A stretch of DNA of 64,000 bases from DATFVA01 sp963743325 (GTDB taxonomy: Bacteria; Bacteroidota; Ignavibacteria; Ignavibacteriales; Ignavibacteriaceae). Positions 25,096-33,133 of this stretch are shown piece after piece. Where the stretch lies: assembly GCA_963743325.1 (NCBI GenBank), contig CAVUOZ010000011.1, positions 248,001 to 312,000 on the forward strand, read 5' to 3'. Every line of letters starts with the position of its first letter. Positions within the stretch are counted from its first letter, which is position 1. The notes beneath the pieces were generated by a model. The model saw nothing but the letters and a program-made list of their open reading frames with translations. It did no database searches and was not told where the DNA came from. The position numbers and the translations under genes are program-made.

Positions 25096-26415
25096 CTACA
25101 GCATTCCCTTTTCTTTAAGTACCTTCTTTATTTCATCGGTTGCCTGATCACCGAGTTCATAACTCACTCTGGTAGAAGGTTTGTTGATTTTCAATAATCT
25201 TCCAAGGTCGATCGGAGTACCGATAATAACAGAATCACACTCTGTTTTGTTTATTGTTTCTTCGAGATCTTTAACCTGAGCATCACCATATCCCATGGCA
25301 GGAAGCAATACTCCAATGTTAGGATATTTTTTATATGTTGCCGTAATGGATTTCACGGTAAACGGCCTGGGATCTACAATCTCCGCTGCACCATTTTGCC
25401 TCGCAGCAATTGTGCCGGCACCATATTTCATCTCTCCGTGTGTCAATGTCGGACCATCTTCAACCACAAGCACTCTCTTTCCTTTAATCAGATCGGGATA
25501 CTGTGCGGTAACAGGTGAAGAAGCTTCAATTATTTTAGCTTTAGGATTAACATTTCTAATATTTTCTCTGACTTTCTCAACATTACTTGGGTCGGCTGTA
25601 TCAACTTTATTTATAATAGCAACATCTGCCATCCTTAAGCTTGTGTTTCCGGGATAATAAGTTAATTCGTGCCCGGGTCTGTGTGGATCAACTACTGTAA
25701 AAGTCAGATCAGCTTTGTAGAAAGACATATCATTATTCCCGCCGTCCCACAAAATTATATCTGCTTCTTTTTCAGCCTCACGCAGAATAGCCTCATAGTC
25801 AACTCCAGCATAAATAACTCCGCCGTTAGCAATATGCGGTTCATACTCTTCTATCTCTTCTATTGTACAGTCGTGTTTCTTTAGATCCTCTATTGTACCG
25901 AATCTCTGAACTTTCTGTTTTACCAGATCTCCGTAAGGCATCGGGTGGCGGATTGATACCACCTTCTTCCCTGCCCTGCGCAGCAGTTCTGCAATTCTTC
26001 TTGATGTCTGAGATTTACCTGAACCGGTTCTTACAGCCAGAACTGCTATTATAGGTTTACTGCTTTTAACTTCTGTTTCAGCAGCTCCCATTAAACGGAA
26101 GGAAACGCCGGCAGTATTTACAATTGAAGCTTTAGTCATAACATAATTGAAAGGAATATCTGAATAGGCAAATACAACTTCATCAACTTTTAGTTTTTTA
26201 ATCAGGTCAACGAGTTCGGCCTCTTCATAGATCGGGATCCCGTTAGGGTACAGTTTCCCGGCTAATTCTTTAGGATAGGTTCTTCCCTCAATATTAGGAA
26301 TTTGTGTTGCAGTAAAAGCAACTACATTATAATCATCATTATCGCGAAAGTAGACATTAAAATTGTGAAAATCGCGCCCCGCGGCGCCCATAATAAGGAC
26401 GTTTTTACGTACCAT
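25096..26415 (-). CDS. Cyclic 2,3-diphosphoglycerate synthetase-family NTPase
   Basis: 439 residues. An N-terminal Rossmann-like part (VLIMGAAGRDFHNFN, residues 6-20) precedes a P-loop domain with AVRTGSGKSQTSRR (about 127-140), a switch-like ILWDGGNNDMSFY and NKVDTADPSN, the guanine-specificity-like NKxD. This is the family annotated as cyclic 2,3-diphosphoglycerate synthetase after the methanogen enzyme that makes a thermoprotective solute. Bacterial members are common but mostly uncharacterised, and some workers treat them as generic GTP-binding proteins, so the reaction is uncertain. Single-gene unit between two hairpin terminators. Confidence 0.85.
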   Translation of the reverse strand: MVRKNVLIMGAAGRDFHNFNVYFRDNDDYNVVAFTATQIPNIEGRTYPKELAGKLYPNGIPIYEEAELVDLIKKLKVDEVVFAYSDIPFNYVMTKASIVNTAGVSFRLMGAAETEVKSSKPIIAVLAVRTGSGKSQTSRRIAELLRRAGKKVVSIRHPMPYGDLVKQKVQRFGTIEDLKKHDCTIEEIEEYEPHIANGGVIYAGVDYEAILREAEKEADIILWDGGNNDMSFYKADLTFTVVDPHRPGHELTYYPGNTSLRMADVAIINKVDTADPSNVEKVRENIRNVNPKAKIIEASSPVTAQYPDLIKGKRVLVVEDGPTLTHGEMKYGAGTIAARQNGAAEIVDPRPFTVKSITATYKKYPNIGVLLPAMGYGDAQVKDLEETINKTECDSVIIGTPIDLGRLLKINKPSTRVSYELGDQATDEIKKVLKEKGML

Positions 26416-26554
26416 AAAAAGATCTCCATTTTTTCTGAGAACGTTTAAATCAATTCTTTTTCAGCATCTGGTACTGAGAAAAATTATCTGTAAAAATACG
26501 AAATCTTTAGTTAAGATCTGAATAAAATCTCCTGGTCTAACGTCCCTTCAGAAT

Positions 26555-26579
26555 CAAAAAGCCCGCATAGAGCGGGCTT
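26555..26579 (-). terminator. Terminator of the first small lipoprotein gene
   Basis: Stem AAGCCCGC / GCGGGCTT with an ATAGA loop and a U-tract on the minus strand. The identical stem and loop recur at 27210-27230 behind the paralogous gene. Confidence 0.9.
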
Positions 26580-26607
26580 AGAATAAATCCACAAATAATT
26601 ATTGCTG

Positions 26608-27084
26608 CTATTGATTCAGAATGATCATGATATGTCCTACTTGACTGTCACCTTCGATGATTATTTGATTGCCGCGTTCCGAATAATGATAATCACCATT
26701 CAGGTAAAGACTTGTTTGTGTGTCTGTTGATTGCGAAATGGGGTTATCAATCAAATTTATATAATCACCTTTACTCTCAAATCTTCCCGTATTCTGCAGA
26801 TATTTAAATTTGTCTAACCCCGAATTAGTGAAAGTACCAGAGTACTTATATGTTGACGCAGCATCGTCAAACTGAAAATAGATAGAACCTGATAAAGTCG
26901 CCGGCTCACCTGTACTCCTGGCATCAGGAATGGTAATTTCAAAAGTACCTGCATGAGCAATAGCTGAAACCTGGATATTGGCTCTATCCAGGAAGGAAGG
27001 GGTAACAGGATTATTAGTCTTCTCGCAAGCTGCAAAAGAAACAGCGATAATCAATATTACGGCTGCCCTCATTATTGAATTCAT
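26608..27084 (-). CDS. Small putative lipoprotein, paralogue 1
   Basis: 158 residues. Signal peptide ends in lipobox SFAAC (acylated Cys about residue 20), followed by EKTNNPVTP. The mature part has the layout GTFEIT, SGSIYFQFDD, YKYSGTF, SLYLNGDYHYSERGNQIIIEG, a small all-beta domain. The next gene encodes a paralogue with the same N-terminal motif (CEKANDPVSP) and the same C-terminal strands (SLYLSGTYNYRRDTRVTIDGEGQ), so they arose by tandem duplication. Function unknown; probably anchored in a membrane. Confidence 0.7.
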   Translation of the reverse strand: MNSIMRAAVILIIAVSFAACEKTNNPVTPSFLDRANIQVSAIAHAGTFEITIPDARSTGEPATLSGSIYFQFDDAASTYKYSGTFTNSGLDKFKYLQNTGRFESKGDYINLIDNPISQSTDTQTSLYLNGDYHYSERGNQIIIEGDSQVGHIMIILNQ

Positions 27085-27204
27085 CGTATCACCTTTATGT
27101 TATTTGTATCAATAACCATTTATAATTTGCGATATTATTATTTATAACACCATATGATTAATCACTGAAATATTTATTGCTGAAGTATCCGTTGATTTTA
27201 GTCA

Positions 27205-27230
27205 CAAAAAAGCCCGCATAGAGCGGGCTT
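27205..27230 (-). terminator. Terminator of the second small lipoprotein gene
   Basis: Stem AAGCCCGC (27210-27217), loop ATAGA, GCGGGCTT (27223-27230), with a U-tract on the minus strand; identical to the hairpin at 26559-26579. Confidence 0.9.
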
Positions 27231-27253
27231 AATTCAAATTACATAAATATTTA

Positions 27254-27712
27254 TTATTGAATATTTAATACTATTCTTATTGAACCATATTGGCCTTCAC
27301 CATCTATTGTTACCCGGGTATCCCTTCTGTAATTGTAAGTGCCTGAAAGGTATAAGCTCGGCTGCCAGATCGGGTTCATTTGTTTGGTAGCATTATCATA
27401 CATTTCAATATTGTTTCCCCTTATAATATAAGTTCCAGTATCATGCACTGGTCCGCTTAATTCATTATCTGAACTTACAATCACTCCATTATATGAGTAT
27501 GTATCTGTGTTAAAATTAAAATTGAGAGCCCCGGACAGCGATACAGTGCGGGAGGAATTTTTATAATCCTTATAAGTAACTTCAAAAGTTCCGTTGTAGT
27601 TCTGCGCCGGTTTATCTATTGAAGCCGGAGAAACAGGATCATTGGCTTTTTCACAAGCAGCAAATGTGAGCGTAGCAAGAATAACTATCAGCATATTCAG
27701 AATAGTTTTCAT
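27254..27712 (-). CDS. Small putative lipoprotein, paralogue 2
   Basis: 152 residues with lipobox TFAAC and the following EKANDPVSP. The mature domain repeats the strand pattern of the neighbouring 158-residue protein: GTFEVTYKDY, SGALNFNFNTD, YSYNGVIV, TGTYIIRGNN, SLYLSGTYNY, GSIRIVLNIQ. Each gene has its own terminator, so they are separate transcription units or a readthrough pair. TCCTCC-type ribosome binding site (AGGAGGA) lies upstream of the ATG at 27712. Function unknown. Confidence 0.7.
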   Translation of the reverse strand: MKTILNMLIVILATLTFAACEKANDPVSPASIDKPAQNYNGTFEVTYKDYKNSSRTVSLSGALNFNFNTDTYSYNGVIVSSDNELSGPVHDTGTYIIRGNNIEMYDNATKQMNPIWQPSLYLSGTYNYRRDTRVTIDGEGQYGSIRIVLNIQ

Positions 27713-27783
27713 AAAATCCTCCTTAAAGTTTATTTCGTTTACAGTTATTTAACATAAGATCCTTCTAAAAGTTCCTGCTTTAA

Positions 27784-28752
27784 TTAATCATTTGCAAGCC
27801 TGTACCCGAACCCCGTCACATAATCGCGACTAAATGAGAGCTTGTGCACACGTTTGAAGAATGAACCCAGAATTCCAAATCCTCCGTCAATATTTGAATA
27901 ATCCTGCTGATCAAGTATCACAGTATATCCATCGAGGAATGTCTGAATAGTCAAATAATAAGGAGCTAGATTGTTATCCAGCAGAAGCAGCTCAAAATCG
28001 GCATCTATAATAGTATAGTTCGATTTATCAGGATCCCCTTGAGAAATTTCATTCATTGCGCGGTTTATAGCTTCCATTTCATAATTTAGTGTATTTCCGG
28101 ATGTAACTATTGGATAATTCGGCAGGTACTGGCCGCCATTCAGGAAATAACTTATAGGAATCTCTTTCTGGTATCTGACATTGACTCCATTTTCCATTTT
28201 GTAATAATATATTTCCAGTTTAGGAAGATATAATATTCCCGAGGTATCATCACCGAAAATATGCCAGATGAAAAATAAACCTTCATTTTTCTGTTCAATA
28301 TATGTGTCGCTCCTTACATCTTCGAATTGAAAGGATAGGTTTCCTGATTTCGGTGTAATCGTAGAACCTTTGAGTATTTCACCTCCGGGGAGTACGGCAC
28401 TAATTTCAATTGCTTTATCAGGATCAGGCATGAGACTATCTGTAAAATAAAAATCAAATTCTTCATTGTTCAGAACTGAGGCTGAATCTCTCAATGGATA
28501 TTCAACATTATCATATTTTAATTTTACATCCGCATTTCTTATAAAGGAATTTCCCGTGTACGCTGAAGGATCCAATCCTTCAACATTATAACTTTTTTCG
28601 ATAATTGCGTATTGGTAAGAAGTATCTCCGTCTATTATACAGAATAATGCATATTGCTGTACAAAATCAGTTTTGGGACTAAAATTTTCTTCACAGGAAA
28701 AGCTTATAATGATTATGCTAAACAGAATGATGCCTAAAAAAACTTTTCTCAT
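27784..28752 (-). CDS. DUF4249 lipoprotein
   Basis: 322 residues with lipobox SFSC (Cys20) followed by EENFSPK. Beta-rich and matching DUF4249: early YALFCIIDGD…YAIIEKSY, then NADVKLKYDNVEYPL and EISAVLPGGEILKGSTITP, and a Gly-rich end FGILGSFFKRVHKLSF. DUF4249 lipoproteins are found next to TonB-dependent receptors in Bacteroidota; here the start overlaps the receptor stop by 4 bases (28749-28752). By analogy with SusD-type partners it may serve as the surface component of an uptake pair, but its substrate is unknown. Confidence 0.82.
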   Translation of the reverse strand: MRKVFLGIILFSIIIISFSCEENFSPKTDFVQQYALFCIIDGDTSYQYAIIEKSYNVEGLDPSAYTGNSFIRNADVKLKYDNVEYPLRDSASVLNNEEFDFYFTDSLMPDPDKAIEISAVLPGGEILKGSTITPKSGNLSFQFEDVRSDTYIEQKNEGLFFIWHIFGDDTSGILYLPKLEIYYYKMENGVNVRYQKEIPISYFLNGGQYLPNYPIVTSGNTLNYEMEAINRAMNEISQGDPDKSNYTIIDADFELLLLDNNLAPYYLTIQTFLDGYTVILDQQDYSNIDGGFGILGSFFKRVHKLSFSRDYVTGFGYRLAND

Positions 28753-30986
28753 ATTTCCACTCTCAAGGTTGCTGTAGGCAGGAAGGGGAGCATATATACT
28801 ATTTCTCCTGTAATCCTGTCAAAGTAAAATAAATTTTTTCTGTCATACACATTTATTACACTTATATCGCCGCGTATTTTAAGCGGCCCCAGGTTAAACT
28901 CTTTCGAAACACTTAAATCCAGCCGGTGATAATCGGGGAGACGGCCAAGATTTTTGGAAGCAAGTATAGTGTATGGAAAAAAGGAGTAATCCCGGGCTCC
29001 AAGGTCATCAAAATAAAGTTTATTGTAATAACCTACTATTTGAGTAAAGGGTAGTCCGGAATTGTAATACCAGGCTGCACTTGCACTCCATCCTCCCCCG
29101 AAATTATATTCAAACAGCATGCTAAGATTGTTTCGTGAATCATAACGCGGGCTGTATTTTATTCCATAAACTTCTTTAAAAGCCCAGCTGAGGGAATAAG
29201 CAACATTTAAAGTAAATGGTTGTTCTTTAATTACGGTAAGAACCTCAAGACCGTAAGATTCCCCCCTTCCTGCGATAATATCGGGATCATCGGCAAAATA
29301 TTTCCTTTCATTTACCGTGGCAAGATTATGAATTATTTTATAGTAGCCTTCAATATCAAAAGAAAGAACAGGCGAAGGTACAATCTTAAATCCTGCGACA
29401 TAATGGATTGCCGTTGCGGGTTGGAGATAAGAGGGGGTGACAATCCACGGCTCGAATACTGTAATAATTTCATTTTCATCCGATATAGTTGTGAGTTCCT
29501 GCTGATAAATTCCCCAGGCACTCTTAAATGAAATCCCGGTAAGAATCCTGTAGGTTAAATTAACCCTCGGCTCGAAGGAAAAATCGCCGGCTGTTCCTTT
29601 TGCAAGCCTTGAAAAATTAAATCTTGCTCCCCCTTCAACAATCAGATCACTGATGCTTCCTAACTTATATTTTCCATAAAGACTGACATTCGTTCCTTGA
29701 TCATTAACTTCAGTAAATGCTTTCCTCACGTTTTCGAGCTTAAGGTTCGATTTAATTGTTGCAAATTCAGTCCCTCCCGTTAATTCATCTTCGTTTTGAA
29801 AAATATAAGTGAAACCCGCCCGTACAGTGACATCATTTATTTCATTTTTTTTGGCACGGGTCTGGCTGAAGTTTGGTATTACTTCACCGCTGAAATAACT
29901 TGAGAATAAGTTAACCTGGTAAAAGAGCGGACTCCCGGTCACCCACTGAAAGTAAGTCAGGCCAAACAACTTGTTTTTCCACCTGAAGTCCTCCTGCAGC
30001 GGGTCCGGATTATCAAGATTATCCGAGCTGACAAACCCGGTAAAAGTAAACTTGGCATCCTCTAAAAATTCGGGGTTAGAATAATTCATATTGAATGACA
30101 AATCATAAAAATCCACCGGGACATTTTTATTGTTAATAAATTTCTTTAAAATATTATTCGAATAACTTTTTCTCCCCGAAATCAGAAAAGACCCATTTGG
30201 AATCGGTCCTTCAAACAAGCCCTTTCCGGACAGATAACTTATGCTTCCTATTCCTCCAAAACGATTTTTATTACCATCTTTAGTGGTCATTTTCAATAAT
30301 GAAGAAAGCCTTCCCCTGTATTCAACGGGGAAACCGGTTTTATAAAATTCTGCAACACTTATGATATCAGGGTCGACTGCAGTGAAAAGTCCCAGCGCAT
30401 GAAACGGACTGTATATGGGAATTCCATTGAGCAAAACAAGGTTCTGATTAGAAGCTCCCCCTCTGACATTATATCTTGCAGTAATATCACCCGTTGAGGT
30501 TACTCCTGGCAGCAGCTTTAAGGAACGTAAAATATCAGTTTCAACACCTTTGGGTATAGTCTCCAGTTCCCTGTTGAAAATCCGGTTTATACTTACATCG
30601 GGAGTTTCATCGAAATCATATTTCTCCCCGACTTTCTCCAGTTCAGGAAGATTAATAGCAGCAGGCAGAAGCTGTACATTTAAATAGGCCATTGCATTCC
30701 TGAAAATCCTTATTTTAATTACTTCACTTCTGTAACCGATATAAGATACAACCAGACTATATGTTCCCGGGAGGAGTGATGGGAAAAAGAAATATCCGCG
30801 CTGGTCAGTTGTTGTGCCGGTATTAATTTCTCTTAAAATAATATTACAGTAAGGCAAAGGTTCCCCGTTTGCAGAATCAATAACCAGACCCCGAAGGGAA
30901 CCTGCAGACTGTGAATAAATATTGGTAAAACTGATTAACAGAATTATAAACCCGGCAGCAGGAATATTGAATCTGGAAAGTTGCAT
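28749..30986 (-). CDS. TonB-dependent receptor with carboxypeptidase-like domain
   Basis: 745 residues. Signal peptide 1-25; a CarboxypepD_reg-like beta-sandwich at 29-105 (GSLRGLVIDSANGEPLPYCN, GYRSEVIKIRI); a plug domain about 145-250 (LRSLKLLPGVTS, YNVRGGASNQNLVLLNGIPI); and a 22-strand-type barrel to the C terminus, ending in aromatic/hydrophobic VEI. Imports a substrate through the outer membrane using TonB energy. It is the first gene of a pair with the DUF4249 lipoprotein. No specificity can be read; the short length suits small ligands rather than the large SusC glycan type. Confidence 0.9.
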   Translation of the reverse strand: MQLSRFNIPAAGFIILLISFTNIYSQSAGSLRGLVIDSANGEPLPYCNIILREINTGTTTDQRGYFFFPSLLPGTYSLVVSYIGYRSEVIKIRIFRNAMAYLNVQLLPAAINLPELEKVGEKYDFDETPDVSINRIFNRELETIPKGVETDILRSLKLLPGVTSTGDITARYNVRGGASNQNLVLLNGIPIYSPFHALGLFTAVDPDIISVAEFYKTGFPVEYRGRLSSLLKMTTKDGNKNRFGGIGSISYLSGKGLFEGPIPNGSFLISGRKSYSNNILKKFINNKNVPVDFYDLSFNMNYSNPEFLEDAKFTFTGFVSSDNLDNPDPLQEDFRWKNKLFGLTYFQWVTGSPLFYQVNLFSSYFSGEVIPNFSQTRAKKNEINDVTVRAGFTYIFQNEDELTGGTEFATIKSNLKLENVRKAFTEVNDQGTNVSLYGKYKLGSISDLIVEGGARFNFSRLAKGTAGDFSFEPRVNLTYRILTGISFKSAWGIYQQELTTISDENEIITVFEPWIVTPSYLQPATAIHYVAGFKIVPSPVLSFDIEGYYKIIHNLATVNERKYFADDPDIIAGRGESYGLEVLTVIKEQPFTLNVAYSLSWAFKEVYGIKYSPRYDSRNNLSMLFEYNFGGGWSASAAWYYNSGLPFTQIVGYYNKLYFDDLGARDYSFFPYTILASKNLGRLPDYHRLDLSVSKEFNLGPLKIRGDISVINVYDRKNLFYFDRITGEIVYMLPFLPTATLRVEI

Positions 30987-31137
30987 TTGTGAAGTTTTAA
31001 GTTATAAAATATATTCCTGTTATGAATTAATATTATCAATATTCAGGTGCAATTCAAGATGATTGCATACTGTCTTTGATAATATAAAATCTTAAATTCT
31101 ATTAATCATTTTTAAAATCTAATCTAATGAGAATTAA

Positions 31138-31933
31138 ATGTCTCTCACTTATTCAAAATATCTGAAGCTCAACTCATTATTAAATGCACAGGAGCAGCTG
31201 TCTGACGGGCCGGAACACGATGAGATGCTGTTTATTATAATTCACCAGGCTTACGAGTTATGGTTTAAAGAGATCGCTTCATGAAATGGATTACCTTAAA
31301 ATACTTCTGGAGAAAAAAGATCTGCCAAGATCACTCCATACGATGAAGCGGATTTTAACGATATTAAAGATACTGGTTGCCCAGATTGATATTCTTGAAA
31401 CCATGACCCCGCTCGAATTTCTTTCATTCAGGGACAGACTGGAATCGGCAAGCGGTTTTCAGTCGGCTCAATTCAGGGAACTTGAAATATGCCTCGGAAA
31501 AAGAACACCCGGGATGTTGAAAAGAACCTATTTCGGTAAAGAGGAGAGAATTAAAATCGAACATCGGATAAACGAACCAACCATCTGGGATGCATTTATT
31601 CACTACCTCTCCAGACTTGGTTATAATGTGCCTGAACAGGATTTATACCGCGATTATTCCAGGCCGATCATTCCCTCAAAAAATATCCAGAATATCATAA
31701 AAAAGATTTATAAATCGGATCCGATTAATTCCCAATTTTGTGAACTTCTGGTTGATCTGGATGAAGGATTCCAGGAATGGAGATACCGGCATGTAAAAAT
31801 GGTTCAGAGAACTATAGGAACCAGAAAAGGAACAGGCGGATCGGACGGTGTTCAATATTTGATGACTACCATGAATCAGCCATTCTTCCCGGATTTATGG
31901 GAAATAAGAACGGAACTGAATAAAAATGTTTAA
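31138..31933 (+). CDS. kynA: Tryptophan 2,3-dioxygenase, frameshifted
   Basis: Haem enzyme opening the indole ring of tryptophan to N-formylkynurenine. The N-terminal piece (31138-31284) has YSKYLKLNSLLNAQEQLSD and HDEMLFIIIHQAYELWFKEI, with the distal-site His in IIHQ. It then hits TGA at 31282. The rest, from 31286 in the next frame, has MDYLKILLEK, LETMTPLEFLSFRDRL, SGFQSAQFRELE, HYLSRLGY and RHVKMVQRTIGTRKGTGG with the proximal His region. Removing one base near 31276 restores the expected EILHEMDYL. Overlaps the kynureninase-like gene by 8 bases. Frameshift may be real, artefactual or bypassed. Confidence 0.88.
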
Positions 31934-33119
31934 ACCTGATGACTTATATAATTCCCCGAATGCCCTTGCAGGTTACTACTCGCATTTTAAAGTCTCTGAA
32001 AGATTATTACTAACAGGTCATTCACATCAGGCGTGGCCCGACTGCGGGTTTGAGGGACAAAAGCAAGCCTGGCTTGACGCAGCAGAACATGTTGACGATA
32101 AATGGGAAAAAGCTTTTAGTAAGGCTGAAGATGTAAAGAGGGGATACCGTAAACTCCTTGATGATGATAATGGAAACATTACTCTGGCATCGAATACTCA
32201 CGAACTGATAATCAGATTCTTGTCGGCCCTTCCAATAAATAAAGAAATAAACATTGTGACTACAGACGGTGAATTTCATACTATCCGAAGGCAGCTTGAC
32301 CGGCTTGCGGAGGAAGGGATAGAAATTAAAAAAGCAGCATGTTCTCCGGTTGATGAAGTAATTGAAAAATTAATTGCTAAAGTTGACGACAAAACAATTG
32401 CCGTATTAGTTTCGAAAGTGTTTTTTAACTCCGGTGAAATCTTAGAGGGGCTTTCCCTATTAATGGACAAATGTGAAAAGATCGGAGCGAAATTATTAGT
32501 TGATGCCTATCACGCACTAAATGTTATCCCCTTCTCCCTTAAAGAAGAAAAACTTGAGAATGCTTTCATTATCGGGGGCGGATACAAGTACTGCCAGTTC
32601 GGGGAAGGTAATTGTTTTCTAAGGTTTCCCGAGGATACTTCACTTCGCCCGGTAATTACCGGATGGTACAGTGAATTCGGAGCTCTATCAGGAGCAAAGA
32701 AAAAAGGTGAGGTTCAGTATGGGTCAGGGGACGGACTTTTTGCGGGAGCAACATATGATCCAACAAGTAATTACCGTGCTTCAGAAGTAATTAAATTTTT
32801 CAATGAACATAATTTAACACCGGATTTTCTGAGGAGTGTGAACCGGCACCAGATTTCATTAATTGCAAATGAATTTGATAAATTAGATGTTGATCCAAAA
32901 ATAATTACCCGAAATAAAGATATTGGAATTGGAAATATTGGCGGCTTCCTGGTATTGTATTCACTTTACGCGGGTGAAATAGCCGCTCATTTAAAAAAAG
33001 AAGGCATGTGGACAGATTACCGGGGTGACAGGTTAAGACTCGGACCTGCACCATATCTTTCCGATAACCAACTTATTACTTCAATGAGTATTTTAAAGAC
33101 AATACTAAAAAAATTTTAG
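31926..33119 (+). CDS. Kynureninase-like PLP enzyme
   Basis: 397 residues of the class V aminotransferase fold. Motifs: LTGHSHQAWP at the N terminus where kynureninases have the cofactor-site loop, ASNTHELIIRFL, LVDAYHALNVIPF (PLP Asp and following His) and GGGYKYCQFGEGNCFL with the Schiff-base Lys in YKY. It overlaps the tryptophan dioxygenase gene by 8 bases, so a step in the kynurenine pathway (kynurenine or hydroxykynurenine to anthranilate-type product plus alanine) is the best call. It is shorter and more divergent than classical KynU. No kynurenine formamidase gene is seen nearby. Confidence 0.75.
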   Translation: MFKPDDLYNSPNALAGYYSHFKVSERLLLTGHSHQAWPDCGFEGQKQAWLDAAEHVDDKWEKAFSKAEDVKRGYRKLLDDDNGNITLASNTHELIIRFLSALPINKEINIVTTDGEFHTIRRQLDRLAEEGIEIKKAACSPVDEVIEKLIAKVDDKTIAVLVSKVFFNSGEILEGLSLLMDKCEKIGAKLLVDAYHALNVIPFSLKEEKLENAFIIGGGYKYCQFGEGNCFLRFPEDTSLRPVITGWYSEFGALSGAKKKGEVQYGSGDGLFAGATYDPTSNYRASEVIKFFNEHNLTPDFLRSVNRHQISLIANEFDKLDVDPKIITRNKDIGIGNIGGFLVLYSLYAGEIAAHLKKEGMWTDYRGDRLRLGPAPYLSDNQLITSMSILKTILKKF

Positions 33120-33133
33120 CTATATAAAGCCAA

